A stretch of 64,000 nucleotides of DNA from Pseudoflavonifractor sp902362925 (GCA_902362925.1 CABIYL010000015.1); one strand, 5' to 3'; numbered from the stretch's first letter, positions 51,875 through 60,442 are shown. Notes: generated by a model from the sequence alone, not told the origin. Numbers and translations: made by a program.

Positions 51875-53254
51875 TCAGCGCCGCCATTCCTCCGGCACAT
51901 CTTCCGGTACGTACGTACGCATCGAATCACCGGAAAACACTGATATATGATTTCTCACCAGCACCTCAATCCCCAAAAAGCCACGCACCCGCCGTCCGGC
52001 TGCGTTGGTCACATTGTTGCAGTATTCCAGATTGTAACGGCTCTGGCAGGCGATCAGGGCTTCGCTGAAGCTACGGGGTTTCAGGGCGGGCAGGTTGTTC
52101 TCGGTGCAGTAAATCTGGTATGCCTCGTACAGTTCTTTGGAGCTGGCAGATAGATCGGCTTTCAGGCGAACATACCCGTCAGAATCCAGAAAATCATAGA
52201 CATTGTTGTTGTCCCGTTTGACTGATTCCCGGTTTTCTCTGGTGCGGTCACTTTCGGTGAACTTGAAGTTATTAGCGGCCAGCCGCTGCAATCCCTCAAA
52301 AGCCCACAGCAGAATACCCTCCACCTCGGCCTTCATCTTTTCGGCAAGGTCAGGATCATCCACACGGCCAGCCGGTTTTTCTTTCGTGGTCAGCACCAAC
52401 TGGCGGCGGTAAAATCCGTCGCTCCGGTCAAACAGGGCCTGCAAATCTCCGTTGGAGAAGGCCAGCAGCCGGGCGCACATCCATCCCTGATAGCTCTGCT
52501 TGCCCTTGCGCTCCAAATCCATCTTGCCCTGGGCAGTGACGATGGATTTCACATAGTTGGTCTGGCGCAGGGCCTCCATTCGCATATCGTCATCTACGCA
52601 CAGGAGGATATGTTCCAGGTCAGCACGGGCAAATCGGTTCTCGGATATTTTTCCGATGCTGCCGTCCTTCATGTTGGAACCGAACAAAGTTCCCAGCACA
52701 GCGCCGATTTGCGACTTGCCCTCGCCGCCGCCGCCCTTAATGACCATCATCCTTTGTCCCTTGTTGCTGGGAATCAGGCAGTAGCCGATATATTCCTGCA
52801 AGGTGGGGATGTCCTCCGGGTAGAGCAGACCATCCAGAAATTGCAGCCAGAGGACAGGTTGTGGAGCATTGGGGTTATAGGCCACCGGGAAACGGTTGCG
52901 GACGATTTTCGGCTTTCCCTTCGCAAAAGTTCCATTCAGAAAAAGCGTCCCGTTGGAAAAATGAATCCGATCCGGCTCCGGGGGAAAATCCTCCACCAGT
53001 GCTGCCAGTTTCATCAGCTCCACAATGTTGCTGATTTTGCGGGGAATGTTGCTGACCGCACAGCATTTCAGTTCCTCAAAAATCTCTCCCCGCAGGGGCA
53101 GTTCGTCGGTCACACGGCCTTCGGGCGTAAAAAAAGCCCCGTTTGTGAAGATGATCTTATGCGTCTGCAAGAACTCCTCACAAAACAGGGCTTCGTTGAT
53201 GCTTTTGCCATCGAACCAGACGGGCATCCCGTCAAGCTGCGCTTTGTTTTTCAT
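51875..53254 (-). CDS. phage/plasmid primase-helicase (P4/D5-type SF3 helicase)
   Basis: A 459-aa protein with a D5-N-type lead (FDGKSINEALFCEEFLQTHK) and an SF3/AAA helicase: Walker A KGGGGEGKSQIG, Walker B CVDDDMRM, then LLAFSNGDLQALFDRSDGFY and the arginine finger RRQLVL. Such proteins unwind DNA at an origin in phages, satellites and mobile elements. The C-terminal winged-helix part (YEAYQIYCTENNLPALKPRS) is present. It overlaps the CHC2 primase gene by 23 bases. Together they may allow autonomous replication of the excised element. Confidence 0.9.
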   Translation of the reverse strand: MKNKAQLDGMPVWFDGKSINEALFCEEFLQTHKIIFTNGAFFTPEGRVTDELPLRGEIFEELKCCAVSNIPRKISNIVELMKLAALVEDFPPEPDRIHFSNGTLFLNGTFAKGKPKIVRNRFPVAYNPNAPQPVLWLQFLDGLLYPEDIPTLQEYIGYCLIPSNKGQRMMVIKGGGGEGKSQIGAVLGTLFGSNMKDGSIGKISENRFARADLEHILLCVDDDMRMEALRQTNYVKSIVTAQGKMDLERKGKQSYQGWMCARLLAFSNGDLQALFDRSDGFYRRQLVLTTKEKPAGRVDDPDLAEKMKAEVEGILLWAFEGLQRLAANNFKFTESDRTRENRESVKRDNNNVYDFLDSDGYVRLKADLSASSKELYEAYQIYCTENNLPALKPRSFSEALIACQSRYNLEYCNNVTNAAGRRVRGFLGIEVLVRNHISVFSGDSMRTYVPEDVPEEWRR

Positions 53255-53852
53255 GGGCGCTATCCTCCTTTTTCAGCCTGTTCAGCCGTTCCTCCAAACC
53301 GGCAATCAGACCGTCCTTGTTCAGCATTTCTACGATTTTTACCCGCTGTTCCAGTTCGGCGGCAATGAGCAAATCCGCCAAATACTCCACATAGTCCAGC
53401 ATCTGGCAGGCTTCTACAAATCGGTCATCCAGAACATCTTCCGACGTCTTGGGTGCGTACTGCACCTTCCAGCTTTCCAGAAGATGCAGATAATCACACA
53501 GCACCCGCAGACAGCGCACTTCCTCCTGCCGGTATGCTTTCAGCAGAGGACGCTCCGGTTTGGGCAGGGCAGCCGCCGCAGGGGGCTTGTCCGGGTTAAT
53601 CCCAAAATCCTGTGCCAGCTTCTGCGCTGCCTCGTAACTGCTCAGGCCAAACAGCCTTGCCACAAGGTCGATCACATCGCCGTTGGCTCCGCAGCCGAAG
53701 CAGTAAAAATACTTCTCATTCAGCTTCATGCTGGGGTGTCGGTCCTCATGGAACGGACATCTGCACATCCTGTTTCGGTTGACTTGCAGCCCATAGTGTT
53801 CCGCCGCATCCGGCACACAAATATTCTGTTTTACCAGTTCAAAGAGTGTCAT
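53232..53852 (-). CDS. CHC2 zinc-finger DNA primase-like protein
   Basis: A 206-aa protein with an N-terminal CHC2 zinc finger (CRCPFHEDRHPSMKL...YFYCFGCGANGDVIDLV, the DnaG/P4-alpha type) followed by a helical region (SYEAAQKLAQDFGI, EVRCLRVLCDYLHLLESWKV). The TOPRIM catalytic domain is missing, so it is a primase accessory or the DNA-binding half of a split primase with the downstream SF3 helicase. The start is after GGAGGGAT. Confidence 0.9.
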   Translation of the reverse strand: MTLFELVKQNICVPDAAEHYGLQVNRNRMCRCPFHEDRHPSMKLNEKYFYCFGCGANGDVIDLVARLFGLSSYEAAQKLAQDFGINPDKPPAAAALPKPERPLLKAYRQEEVRCLRVLCDYLHLLESWKVQYAPKTSEDVLDDRFVEACQMLDYVEYLADLLIAAELEQRVKIVEMLNKDGLIAGLEERLNRLKKEDSAHEKQSAA

Positions 53853-53918
53853 GAAAATCCCTCCGTTTCAGGGCATAAAAAAGCGGCCTGCCCGGTTTGT
53901 TGGGGCAGGCCGCAGTCT

Positions 53919-55841
53919 TTATGCAGTTTGTGATGTTTCCGTTTCTTTGGCTTTCCGCTTTTCCTGCCGGTAGAACTTCTCCCGGCAGGCGGGTTTGCAG
54001 AATTTAGCGTTGGGGCGGACAGACTGGAACGGCTCCCCGCAGCACTGGCACACCAGCTGGTACGGTTCACCCGGAACGATCAGCCCTTCGGCAATCTTCT
54101 GTTTGCGCTCCTTCTGGCGCAGATATTTTTCATGGTCACGGATGCGCTTCTGGCGGCGCTTTTCCTCCGCAGCCAGTTCTTCCTCGGTGGGTTCGGGCAT
54201 GGGCACTTCAAATTTCCCGATAAAGTTCAGGTAAATCTCGATTTCCTGAACCCGTTCCCCGGTGCTTCTGTCCGGGGCATGGACCAGAATCTTCTCCACA
54301 AATTCATGGATCATAGGGGCGGTCAGCTCGGTGAAATCTGTATATTTCTGTGCCAGCGCCAGAAGGTGACTGGCACGGTCCGTGTCCTCATGGAACTGGT
54401 TCAGCTGCGCCTGCTCGGAGGCAAGCAGCTGTTCCAGCTCGGCCTGTTCCTTCTCATATTCGGCACACAGCAGCTCGAACCGTTTTTCCTCCAACTTGCC
54501 CATGGCATAGGTTTCATACAGCTTTTTAATCAGCACGTCCAGCTCGGCGCTGCGCCTGCGCTCCTTGGCGACCTTGCGTTTCAGCTCCTTGGCTGCTTCC
54601 TGCTGGCGAACCTGTGAAATGCTGCGAACCTTCTGAATAAATTCCTCCCTGTTCTGGATGGCATAGCTGGCGGTAGTGCGGATGGTTTCCAGAATCAGGG
54701 CGTTCAGAGCCTTGGTGCTGACGCTGTGGGAAAAACACATCTGGGTTTCTCGTTCGATGGTCAAGCAGTAGGTGGAACAGTTATAGGTGTCGTTTCTGTA
54801 CTCCTTGCCATCTGCCCGTGTGTGTTTGCCCCGGTGGTTATACATCTTTGCTCCGCAGTCGGCACAGAACACAAGGCCGGTCAGGGGATTGGCGACGCCA
54901 GTGGTATCTGTCCGGCGCACCGTCCGCTTCACCTGCTGGGCCAGCTGCCAGGTTTCCGGGTCAACAATGGCCTCGTGGGTATTCTCAAAAATCAGCCAGT
55001 CGGACGGGTCATTTTTTACCCGCTTATCCCGGTAGGACTTTTTGGAGGAACGGAAATTCACGGTATGCCCCATATATTCCGGTTTCTCCAACATGGAGCT
55101 GACCGTAAAGCCGTACCAGTCATAGGGGCGGCTGGTGTCCACGGTATTCTTCCGGCTGCCCCTGCCGTTGCGGGCCAGATAATAGGCGGGGCACTCCACC
55201 TTCTCGGCTGTGAGCATTTTGGAAATCTCATAGGGGCCGTGTCCCTCCACCGCAAGCCGGAAAATTCGCCGCACCACAGTGGCAGCTTCCTCGTCCACCA
55301 GCCAGTGGTCCTTGTCCTCCGGGTCTTTTTTGTAGCCATAGATGGCGTTGTTGGTGGTGGGCTTGCCCGCCTTGCCCTTGACACGGTATGCTGCCGAAAC
55401 CTTTTTGGACTGGTCACGCAGATACCATTCGTTCATGATATTGAGAAAGGGTGCAAACTCGCCGCTGTCCTGTTCCTCGCTGTCAATGTTATTGGCGACA
55501 GCAACAAAATGAACCCCATTCTGCCGGAACATTACCTCGGTGTAAAAGCCGGTTTGCAGGTAGTTTCTGCCGATCCGACTTAGGTCCTTACACAGCAGAT
55601 GGGCCACCTTGCCCGCCTCAATGTCCGCCACAAGGCGCTTCCATGCGGGACGGTCAAAGTTGCCGCCGGACCACCCATCGTCTGTGTAGTGGACGATATT
55701 GGTGTAGCCCCGCTGTGCTGCATAGCTTTCGAGATAACGTTTCTGGTTCAGAATGGAGTTCGAGTCGCCCGTGAGGTCATCGTCACGGGACAGGCGCTCA
55801 TAGAGCGCAGTGATTTTTTCTTCCGTCTGTCTGTTTGCCAT
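53919..55841 (-). CDS. tnpX: large serine recombinase of element C (TnpX type)
   Basis: A 640-aa recombinase that probably integrates and excises element C. The catalytic Ser is in ITALYERLSRDDDLTGDSNS. The resolvase domain continues through LLCKDLSRIGRNYLQTG, a recombinase domain GYKKDPEDKDHWLVDEEAAT, a zinc ribbon (FCADCGAKMYNH), a coiled coil, DUF4368-like (FIGKFEVPMPEPTEEEL) and an extra C-terminal zinc finger (CQCCGEPFQSVRPNAKFCKP, ACREKF). The last is absent from element B's enzyme. Complete. It is unusual in lying some 4 kb inside the element rather than at its end. Confidence 0.94.
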   Translation of the reverse strand: MANRQTEEKITALYERLSRDDDLTGDSNSILNQKRYLESYAAQRGYTNIVHYTDDGWSGGNFDRPAWKRLVADIEAGKVAHLLCKDLSRIGRNYLQTGFYTEVMFRQNGVHFVAVANNIDSEEQDSGEFAPFLNIMNEWYLRDQSKKVSAAYRVKGKAGKPTTNNAIYGYKKDPEDKDHWLVDEEAATVVRRIFRLAVEGHGPYEISKMLTAEKVECPAYYLARNGRGSRKNTVDTSRPYDWYGFTVSSMLEKPEYMGHTVNFRSSKKSYRDKRVKNDPSDWLIFENTHEAIVDPETWQLAQQVKRTVRRTDTTGVANPLTGLVFCADCGAKMYNHRGKHTRADGKEYRNDTYNCSTYCLTIERETQMCFSHSVSTKALNALILETIRTTASYAIQNREEFIQKVRSISQVRQQEAAKELKRKVAKERRRSAELDVLIKKLYETYAMGKLEEKRFELLCAEYEKEQAELEQLLASEQAQLNQFHEDTDRASHLLALAQKYTDFTELTAPMIHEFVEKILVHAPDRSTGERVQEIEIYLNFIGKFEVPMPEPTEEELAAEEKRRQKRIRDHEKYLRQKERKQKIAEGLIVPGEPYQLVCQCCGEPFQSVRPNAKFCKPACREKFYRQEKRKAKETETSQTA

Positions 55842-55842
55842 A

Positions 55843-56046
55843 TCAGGCGCTCCTTTCAGACGGACGGCTCATTTGTGGCAGTTCCATTATACCACATTCC
55901 GGCTGATTTGCCAGCCCGTCGTTGCGGATCAGCCGCAGAATTTTATCTTCCATCGTTTCCTCGGCGGTTTCGCTGAGGTAGACACGAACTTTATAGGTGG
56001 TCTTGCCAATGTGCCGGGTCAGAAACACGGCGTTTTTATCTGCCAT
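55843..56046 (-). CDS. tnpW: TnpW family transposon-encoded protein
   Basis: A 67-aa protein (MADKNAVFLTRHIGKTTYKV, RVYLSETAEETMEDKILRLI), the clearest TnpW in the window. The start is after AAGAGAGGTT. The stop lies directly before the recombinase start, so the two are co-translated. Its function is unknown, but its place beside the recombinase is constant. Confidence 0.85.
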   Translation of the reverse strand: MADKNAVFLTRHIGKTTYKVRVYLSETAEETMEDKILRLIRNDGLANQPECGIMELPQMSRPSERSA

Positions 56047-56305
56047 AGAACCTCTCTTTCTTGCGCTTTCGGCGCATCCGGTGTATACTGTTGTTATAGT
56101 TCCGATGTTTGTAACCTGCGATTATGTTACTTTTTTGTGTCAAGCCTGAACATGGCGAAAGCCCCCTTTCTCCTGTGTGAATGAGCGAATGTAACCCAAG
56201 TAACTTGTTTTTAGATTACTCTTTCACTAATAGGAGAAATCCGGGGTGCAAAACGGAACCATTTTTGAAAAATCGCAAAATATTTTTTTGAAAAGAGGTG
56301 GGGTC

Positions 56306-57157
56306 ATGGCGTATCTGTCTGATGACGAGCTTCTGGATACCGAGGGTGGCTTCACCGGATGGGACGATGAGACAGGCGCTGGTGCAACGGAGGAAACGCT
56401 GGAACAGGCGCTTGCGGAAGAACGTCTGGCCGAGCTGGAAAGTGAGCTGGAGCAGGACGAGCATCCCATCGACTATGAAGCGGAGCTGGAGGACGAGGAA
56501 GAAGAAGCCGCCCCGGTCAACGAAAAGCGGCTGAAACGGGAGATTCGAGCGGAAGCTGTGCGGCGGCTGGAGGAAGCAGCACGCACGGAGAAGGATTTCC
56601 GGGCCGTGGTGGAGGAATGGAACAAGCTGGACCGGAACCGGGAGCGCCGGGAACGAGACCACGAAAACCTTCGTGGGGATGTGCCGCTGGAATATCAGGC
56701 GGTGCCGGAACCCAAGCTCATTCCCCGCTGGATGAACAATCCCGCATACCGGCAGCTGATGGCCGGGAACTTTCTGGACATCCTGTTTGACTGCCCCTAT
56801 GAGATGCACAACCTGACCGCTGACGCCTTTATATCCCGCATGGTGGAGGAATTAAGCGAGGAACATAAGGAAGTCCTGTATTTCCTCTCTTTGCGGCTGT
56901 ACAGCACCACCCGGCTTGCCGCTGTTCGTGGGCAGTCTGACCGCAACATTCGCAAACTGCGGAAAACCATCCACAAGAAATTGCAGCGCCAGATGTATGA
57001 CCATCTGTGCGGCAAGCAGGAGCATGGCGGCAGCCTGACCTTGCGGGAACGCCAATTTTTGGAGGAATACTCGAAAATCGCAAGAAAACAGGGCAAGGAC
57101 GCCGTGATCCGGCGGGAAAACAAGACCAAGCGCAGAAAAAAGAAAAACCGCCCCTGA
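56306..57157 (+). CDS. sigma-70-like protein with acidic N-terminus
   Basis: A protein of about 283 aa. I start it at ATG 56306 (MAYLSDDELLDTEGGFTGWD) after AAAGAGGTGGGG. The N-terminal 90 residues are very acidic; the middle is helical. The region ELSEEHKEVLYFLSLRLYST-TRLAAVRGQSDRNIRKLRKT resembles sigma region 4 with a helix-turn-helix, and the tail is very basic (NKTKRRKKKNRP). Similar proteins are annotated as sigma factors in mobile elements. It heads the plus-strand operon with the DUF6076-like protein and RhuM. A control role in the element is likely. Confidence 0.75.
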   Translation: MAYLSDDELLDTEGGFTGWDDETGAGATEETLEQALAEERLAELESELEQDEHPIDYEAELEDEEEEAAPVNEKRLKREIRAEAVRRLEEAARTEKDFRAVVEEWNKLDRNRERRERDHENLRGDVPLEYQAVPEPKLIPRWMNNPAYRQLMAGNFLDILFDCPYEMHNLTADAFISRMVEELSEEHKEVLYFLSLRLYSTTRLAAVRGQSDRNIRKLRKTIHKKLQRQMYDHLCGKQEHGGSLTLRERQFLEEYSKIARKQGKDAVIRRENKTKRRKKKNRP

Positions 57158-57188
57158 TAATTGGGACGATTAAGGAGAAAGGGCGTGT

Positions 57189-58109
57189 ATGATGAAAAAT
57201 TTGTTTGAACAGTCCCGTTCCCATTGGGTGCGGTACGATCACTACGAGCTGAAAACAGCGGAAGATGGCAAGCGGTACATCACCCCCGGCAAGAGTGCAA
57301 AGCCGGATGTCTACAATCCGCTGAAAGAGGTCCCCAACATTGTGCTGGATGCCCTGAATGTAGGGATGTTGATGATGGGACGCAAGCCGGAAGCAGAAGT
57401 GGAAAAGGCAGTGATGGAGTTTGTCACCCGGTACGGCCTGCTGGGGCTGATGACCGCCCTGCCCACCACGCCGTCTTTTATGGACTATGAGGCGGTGTAC
57501 CTACCGAAAAACCACTTTATTAAGGAAGAATCCATGGCGACGGACAAATATCTGTCCCTGTTTTATCCCTTTGATCAGCTGGATTTGGTGAAGAAAGGCA
57601 TTGAATCCACATGGAATGTGTCCGGTGACCGGACGATGGTTGCCCTGACCATGACCTTCATGGACGAGCCGATGGCGAAGAACATGAGCTTCCAGCGGGA
57701 ATATGCGGAACCCTACGACTGGGTTGCCCAGCAGTTCAAAGATTGGGCCTTTACACTGACCACCGCCATTTTGTACTACAATGACTATGATTCCATTGAC
57801 GAGGACGCACGGGGGCTGTATCGCAAGGCCATGGCTGCGTTCGGCGGGATTGCCCCCAGCTACCACATTGAGCTGTTGGATAAGCCCACCATCTATTGGG
57901 ATTTCCATTCGCTGCTGCTGGGCATCCAGATGATGTTCAGCTTCATGCTGGTAGACGGTGACCAGCCCCTGCGCCTGTGCAAGCACTGCCAGAAGGTGTT
58001 CCTGGGCAGCCGGTCCAATGCCGCCTTTTGCAGCCCACGGTGCAAGAACCAGTATAATGTCTACAAGAGCCGGGGAAAGAACCGGACGGATGGAGGTGAC
58101 GAGGAATGA
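57189..58109 (+). CDS. DUF6076-like protein with C-terminal zinc finger
   Basis: A 306-aa protein. The N-terminal ~240 residues (SHWVRYDHYELKTAEDGKRY; GLLGLMTALPTTPSFMDYEA; DWVAQQFKDWAFTLTTAILY) have no motif I can name beyond resemblance to DUF6076. The end is a CGNR-like zinc finger (CKHCQKVFLGSRSNAAFCSP, RCKNQYNVYKSR), which in related proteins binds nucleic acid. It overlaps the RhuM start by four bases. The arrangement sigma-like/DUF6076/RhuM suggests a functional module, possibly defence or regulation. Confidence 0.75.
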   Translation: MMKNLFEQSRSHWVRYDHYELKTAEDGKRYITPGKSAKPDVYNPLKEVPNIVLDALNVGMLMMGRKPEAEVEKAVMEFVTRYGLLGLMTALPTTPSFMDYEAVYLPKNHFIKEESMATDKYLSLFYPFDQLDLVKKGIESTWNVSGDRTMVALTMTFMDEPMAKNMSFQREYAEPYDWVAQQFKDWAFTLTTAILYYNDYDSIDEDARGLYRKAMAAFGGIAPSYHIELLDKPTIYWDFHSLLLGIQMMFSFMLVDGDQPLRLCKHCQKVFLGSRSNAAFCSPRCKNQYNVYKSRGKNRTDGGDEE

Positions 58110-59134
58110 GCGAGGAACAGGGACTGACCCCGTATGAAACCAGAGAAATCCTCTTTTACAAGACCGAAAACGGAGAAGTGCGGGTGGAAATCCTGCTCTT
58201 TCAGGAAAACCTCTGGCTGACACAGGCAAAAATGGCAGAACTGTTCGAGGTGCAGAAAGCGGCTATTTCCAAGCATCTGAAAAACATTTTTGAATCTGGA
58301 GAACTGAACGAGGATTCAGTTGTTTCCAAAATGGAAACAACTGCGGCGGACGGGAAACGGTATCAGACCAACTATTACAATTTGGACGCCATTATCGCTG
58401 TGGGGTATCGTGTGAACTCCAAAAAGGCGACCATGTTCCGCATTTGGGCGAACCGGGTGTTGAAAGAGTTCATCATCAAAGGTTATGTGATGGATGACGC
58501 ACGGCTGCGGGAGCCGGAGAACTTTTTCGGCAAGGATTATTTTGAGGAACAGCTGGAGCGTATCCGGGACATCCGGGCCAGCGAGAGAAGATTTTACCAG
58601 AAAATCACGGACATCTATTCTCAGTGCAGCGCCGACTACGATGTGGAAAGCCCCATCACAAAGGAGTTTTTTGCCACGGTGCAGAACAAGCTCCACTATG
58701 CGGTCACCCATCATACCGCCGCCGAGATCGTATACGACCGTGCCGACAGCACCAAGCCCAACATGGGGCTGACCACATGGAAAAACGCCCCCAAAGGCCG
58801 CATCCGTAAATCGGATGTCACCGTCGCCAAAAACTATCTGAACGAAACGGAAATGCGAAACCTGAACGAGATCGTCACCATGTATCTGGACTATGCGGAA
58901 CGGCAGGCCCGCCGGGGAAATGTCATGTATATGGCCGATTGGGTCAAGCGGCTTGACGCATTTTTACAGTTCAACGAGGAAGATATTCTGCATGATAAGG
59001 GCAAGGTGACCGCCGCTATTGCCAAAGCCTTTGCCGAGAAAGAGTTTGAAAAGTTCCGGGTATTGCAGGACAGAAGCTATCAGAGCGACTTTGACAGGCT
59101 GGTTGCGGAAACTTCGGATGATCTGACAGAATAA
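58106..59134 (+). CDS. rhuM: RhuM family protein
   Basis: A 342-aa member of the RhuM family, named from a Salmonella pathogenicity-island gene and frequently found near restriction and other defence genes. The start (REILFYKTENGEVRVEILLF, ENLWLTQAKMAELFEVQKAA) contains a helix-turn-helix. YYNLDAIIAVGYRVNSKKAT and FRIWANRVLKEFIIKGYVMD are the classic RhuM blocks. The C-terminal part (EMRNLNEIVTMYLDYAERQA) completes the family length. It is the last gene of the sigma-like operon. The biochemical role is not known. Confidence 0.92.
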   Translation: MSEEQGLTPYETREILFYKTENGEVRVEILLFQENLWLTQAKMAELFEVQKAAISKHLKNIFESGELNEDSVVSKMETTAADGKRYQTNYYNLDAIIAVGYRVNSKKATMFRIWANRVLKEFIIKGYVMDDARLREPENFFGKDYFEEQLERIRDIRASERRFYQKITDIYSQCSADYDVESPITKEFFATVQNKLHYAVTHHTAAEIVYDRADSTKPNMGLTTWKNAPKGRIRKSDVTVAKNYLNETEMRNLNEIVTMYLDYAERQARRGNVMYMADWVKRLDAFLQFNEEDILHDKGKVTAAIAKAFAEKEFEKFRVLQDRSYQSDFDRLVAETSDDLTE

Positions 59135-59200
59135 CCATATACACAGAAAACCCACGCTTCCGGTTCTCTTTCCGGCTGCGTGGGCTTTTTCGGCCATCGC

Positions 59201-59476
59201 TTATTTCTTGTTTTGCAGCTGTTCATAGGCTTCCTGATGGACGATCAGCCCTGCCGAAAAGCCATACTTGAAATGGCTCTCACTTTCCTCGCATTGGGCG
59301 ATAGCGTTCTGCGCCCGGAGTTCCTCCACCAGCGCATAGTCCTCTTTGCTGAGCCGCTGGGATAACTGCTCCATCAACGCTGCACAGGTTTGGATCGCCT
59401 TGTGGTATTCCGGGGACGTGGGTACGACTGTTTCACAGGGATAAAACTCTCCATTATACATGGCTTCTAAAATCAT
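59201..59476 (-). CDS. DUF6809-like protein
   Basis: A 91-aa helical protein (MILEAMYNGEFYPCETVVPT, SPEYHKAIQTCAALMEQLSQ, then HFKYGFSAGLIVHQEAYEQL) matching a small family (DUF6809) found next to TnpV in Clostridial elements. I choose ATG 59476 after GGGAGGGAAC over the longer frame that overlaps TnpV. A structural role cannot be proposed. It is cotranscribed with tnpV. Confidence 0.78.
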   Translation of the reverse strand: MILEAMYNGEFYPCETVVPTSPEYHKAIQTCAALMEQLSQRLSKEDYALVEELRAQNAIAQCEESESHFKYGFSAGLIVHQEAYEQLQNKK

Positions 59477-59489
59477 GGTGTTCCCTCCC

Positions 59490-59840
59490 TCAACAGTAGA
59501 CCAGCTCAGCCAGGACAATTTCCTCGGCTCTGTTGTGGATGGAGTTCATGGAGCGCACCCATGCCATCTGGTCGGCAGCTTTCAGGGCTTCTGTGACGCC
59601 CTCTTGCTGCATCATGGATTTTTCAATGATTTCCAGCCGCTCCCGGCAGGCGATGTCGATTTCCTCCAAGTGGGGAAGCAGCTTTTCAGTGACAATGAGA
59701 TCGGTATACAGAATGGGCCGATGTTCTTTTAAGTAGGCACGGCGCATCCGGCCATATTTCCCGATATGGTACTCTTTGGTGTCTGCTAACACAAGGTTGG
59801 GAATGAGATAGTCGCCGCATTGGGTGTAAGTCAGTTCCAT
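59490..59840 (-). CDS. tnpV: TnpV transposon-encoded protein
   Basis: A 116-aa protein of the TnpV family of Tn4451-like elements (LTYTQCGDYLIPNLVLADTK, HIGKYGRMRRAYLKEHRPIL, then LIVTEKLLPHLEEIDIACRE). TnpV is encoded beside TnpX and TnpW but is not needed for excision in the model element; its role is open. The ATG follows GAAAGGAGCC. It is the gene nearest the right end of element C. 59841-59944 holds only its probable promoter region. Confidence 0.9.
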   Translation of the reverse strand: MELTYTQCGDYLIPNLVLADTKEYHIGKYGRMRRAYLKEHRPILYTDLIVTEKLLPHLEEIDIACRERLEIIEKSMMQQEGVTEALKAADQMAWVRSMNSIHNRAEEIVLAELVYC

Positions 59841-59944
59841 ACAAGGCTCCTTTCGTGAGAATGTGGTTGACAGTTACGGTAGGTTTGAGGGCATCCCTCC
59901 TTTATCATAACTGTCTTTTCATTCGCCACAAATGAGCCGCCAGT

Positions 59945-59994
59945 CATGATGTAATGTTTTTTGGTGTAATCCACCCTCTATACATTACATCATG
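59945..59994. repeat. inverted repeat at the right end of element C
   Basis: CATGATGTAATG (59945-59956) and CATTACATCATG (59983-59994) are perfect 12-bp inverted repeats with a 26-base spacer; the outer one ends at the junction with the disrupted recombinase gene. GATGTAAT is also the first sequence of element B at its topB junction. This is probably the recombinase binding site at the element end. Confidence 0.8.
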
Positions 59995-60087
59995 GTTCTG
60001 TATGGAGTTGCTTTCGCCGCCGTCCCTGTCCTCGTCGCCTACGGAAAGGCGGGAGTAAAGGGCTGTGATTTTGTTGTAATCATTCAT
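59995..60087 (-). pseudogene. large serine recombinase of element D, N-terminal part (split by element C)
   Basis: The first 31 residues of the recombinase (MNDYNKITALYSRLSVGDED, RDGGESNSIQN) include the catalytic Ser in YSRLS. The start follows AGGAGG. Reading continues into element C for 16 codons and stops. The rest of the enzyme is at 37081-38839. Catalytic Ser and recombinase domains are on separate fragments 21 kb apart, so neither is active alone. Confidence 0.9.
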
Positions 60088-60133
60088 GTGCATATCCTCC
60101 TGTGCGTCCATGTAGAGTTCTTTACACTTAAGA

Positions 60134-60442
60134 TTATGCACTCCATCGGGCAGAGCCGTACTCCGCGCCCTTGCGGTATTTCTTCGCGTTTTTCCCTTTG
60201 ACATAGACTATCAAGCGGATAATCACCGCACCGACAATGCCGACAAGCAAATCCAACGGGTAAACGCTCGGCAAGGCGTTTTCAAAGGCTGCGGAAAATC
60301 CTTGTGTGATATTCAGTATCTTTGCAGAAATATCCGCGCCGGGGGCAAGCCGCACCGCCTGTCCGACTTTATCAAAGAGATAGACAAAGAACACATAGGG
60401 GATATTCGGAAGTATCAGCTTTTTGTAGTTGATCTGCTTCAT
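60134..60442 (-). pseudogene. virD4: VirD4-like coupling protein of backbone B, N-terminal fragment
   Basis: It matches the intact VirD4 of backbone A over its first 100 residues (LILPNIPYVFFVYLFDKVGQ, LLVGIVGAVIIRLIVYVKGK, KGAEYGSARW) and then ends SA-stop where element D begins. All ATPase motifs are lost. The break lies at GSARW, where the DNA contains a GA dinucleotide suited to a TnpX-type recombinase. The start overlaps pcfB by four bases as in backbone A. Confidence 0.92.

Larger units (their letters stand above)
38840..59994. mobile_element. element C: 21-kb Tn4451-type mobilizable element inserted in a serine recombinase gene
   Basis: The boundaries are set by the two halves of the disrupted recombinase (target CCAGAAGAAG). 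The left end reads GAGATTTGTCAAGGG, like element B's left end, and the right end contains GATGTAATG, like element B's right end (GATGTAATAC). It carries a type III restriction locus with an inserted resistance segment, MOBQ relaxase and oriT, DUF3847, a primase and helicase, a complete large serine recombinase, TnpW, a sigma-like protein, a DUF6076-like protein, RhuM, DUF6809 and TnpV. Confidence 0.88.

Noticed and set aside
52610..53368. Plus-strand open frames opposite the SF3 helicase (252 and 302 codons nearby)
   Set aside because: They cross the helicase and primase genes, which have clear motifs on the minus strand.
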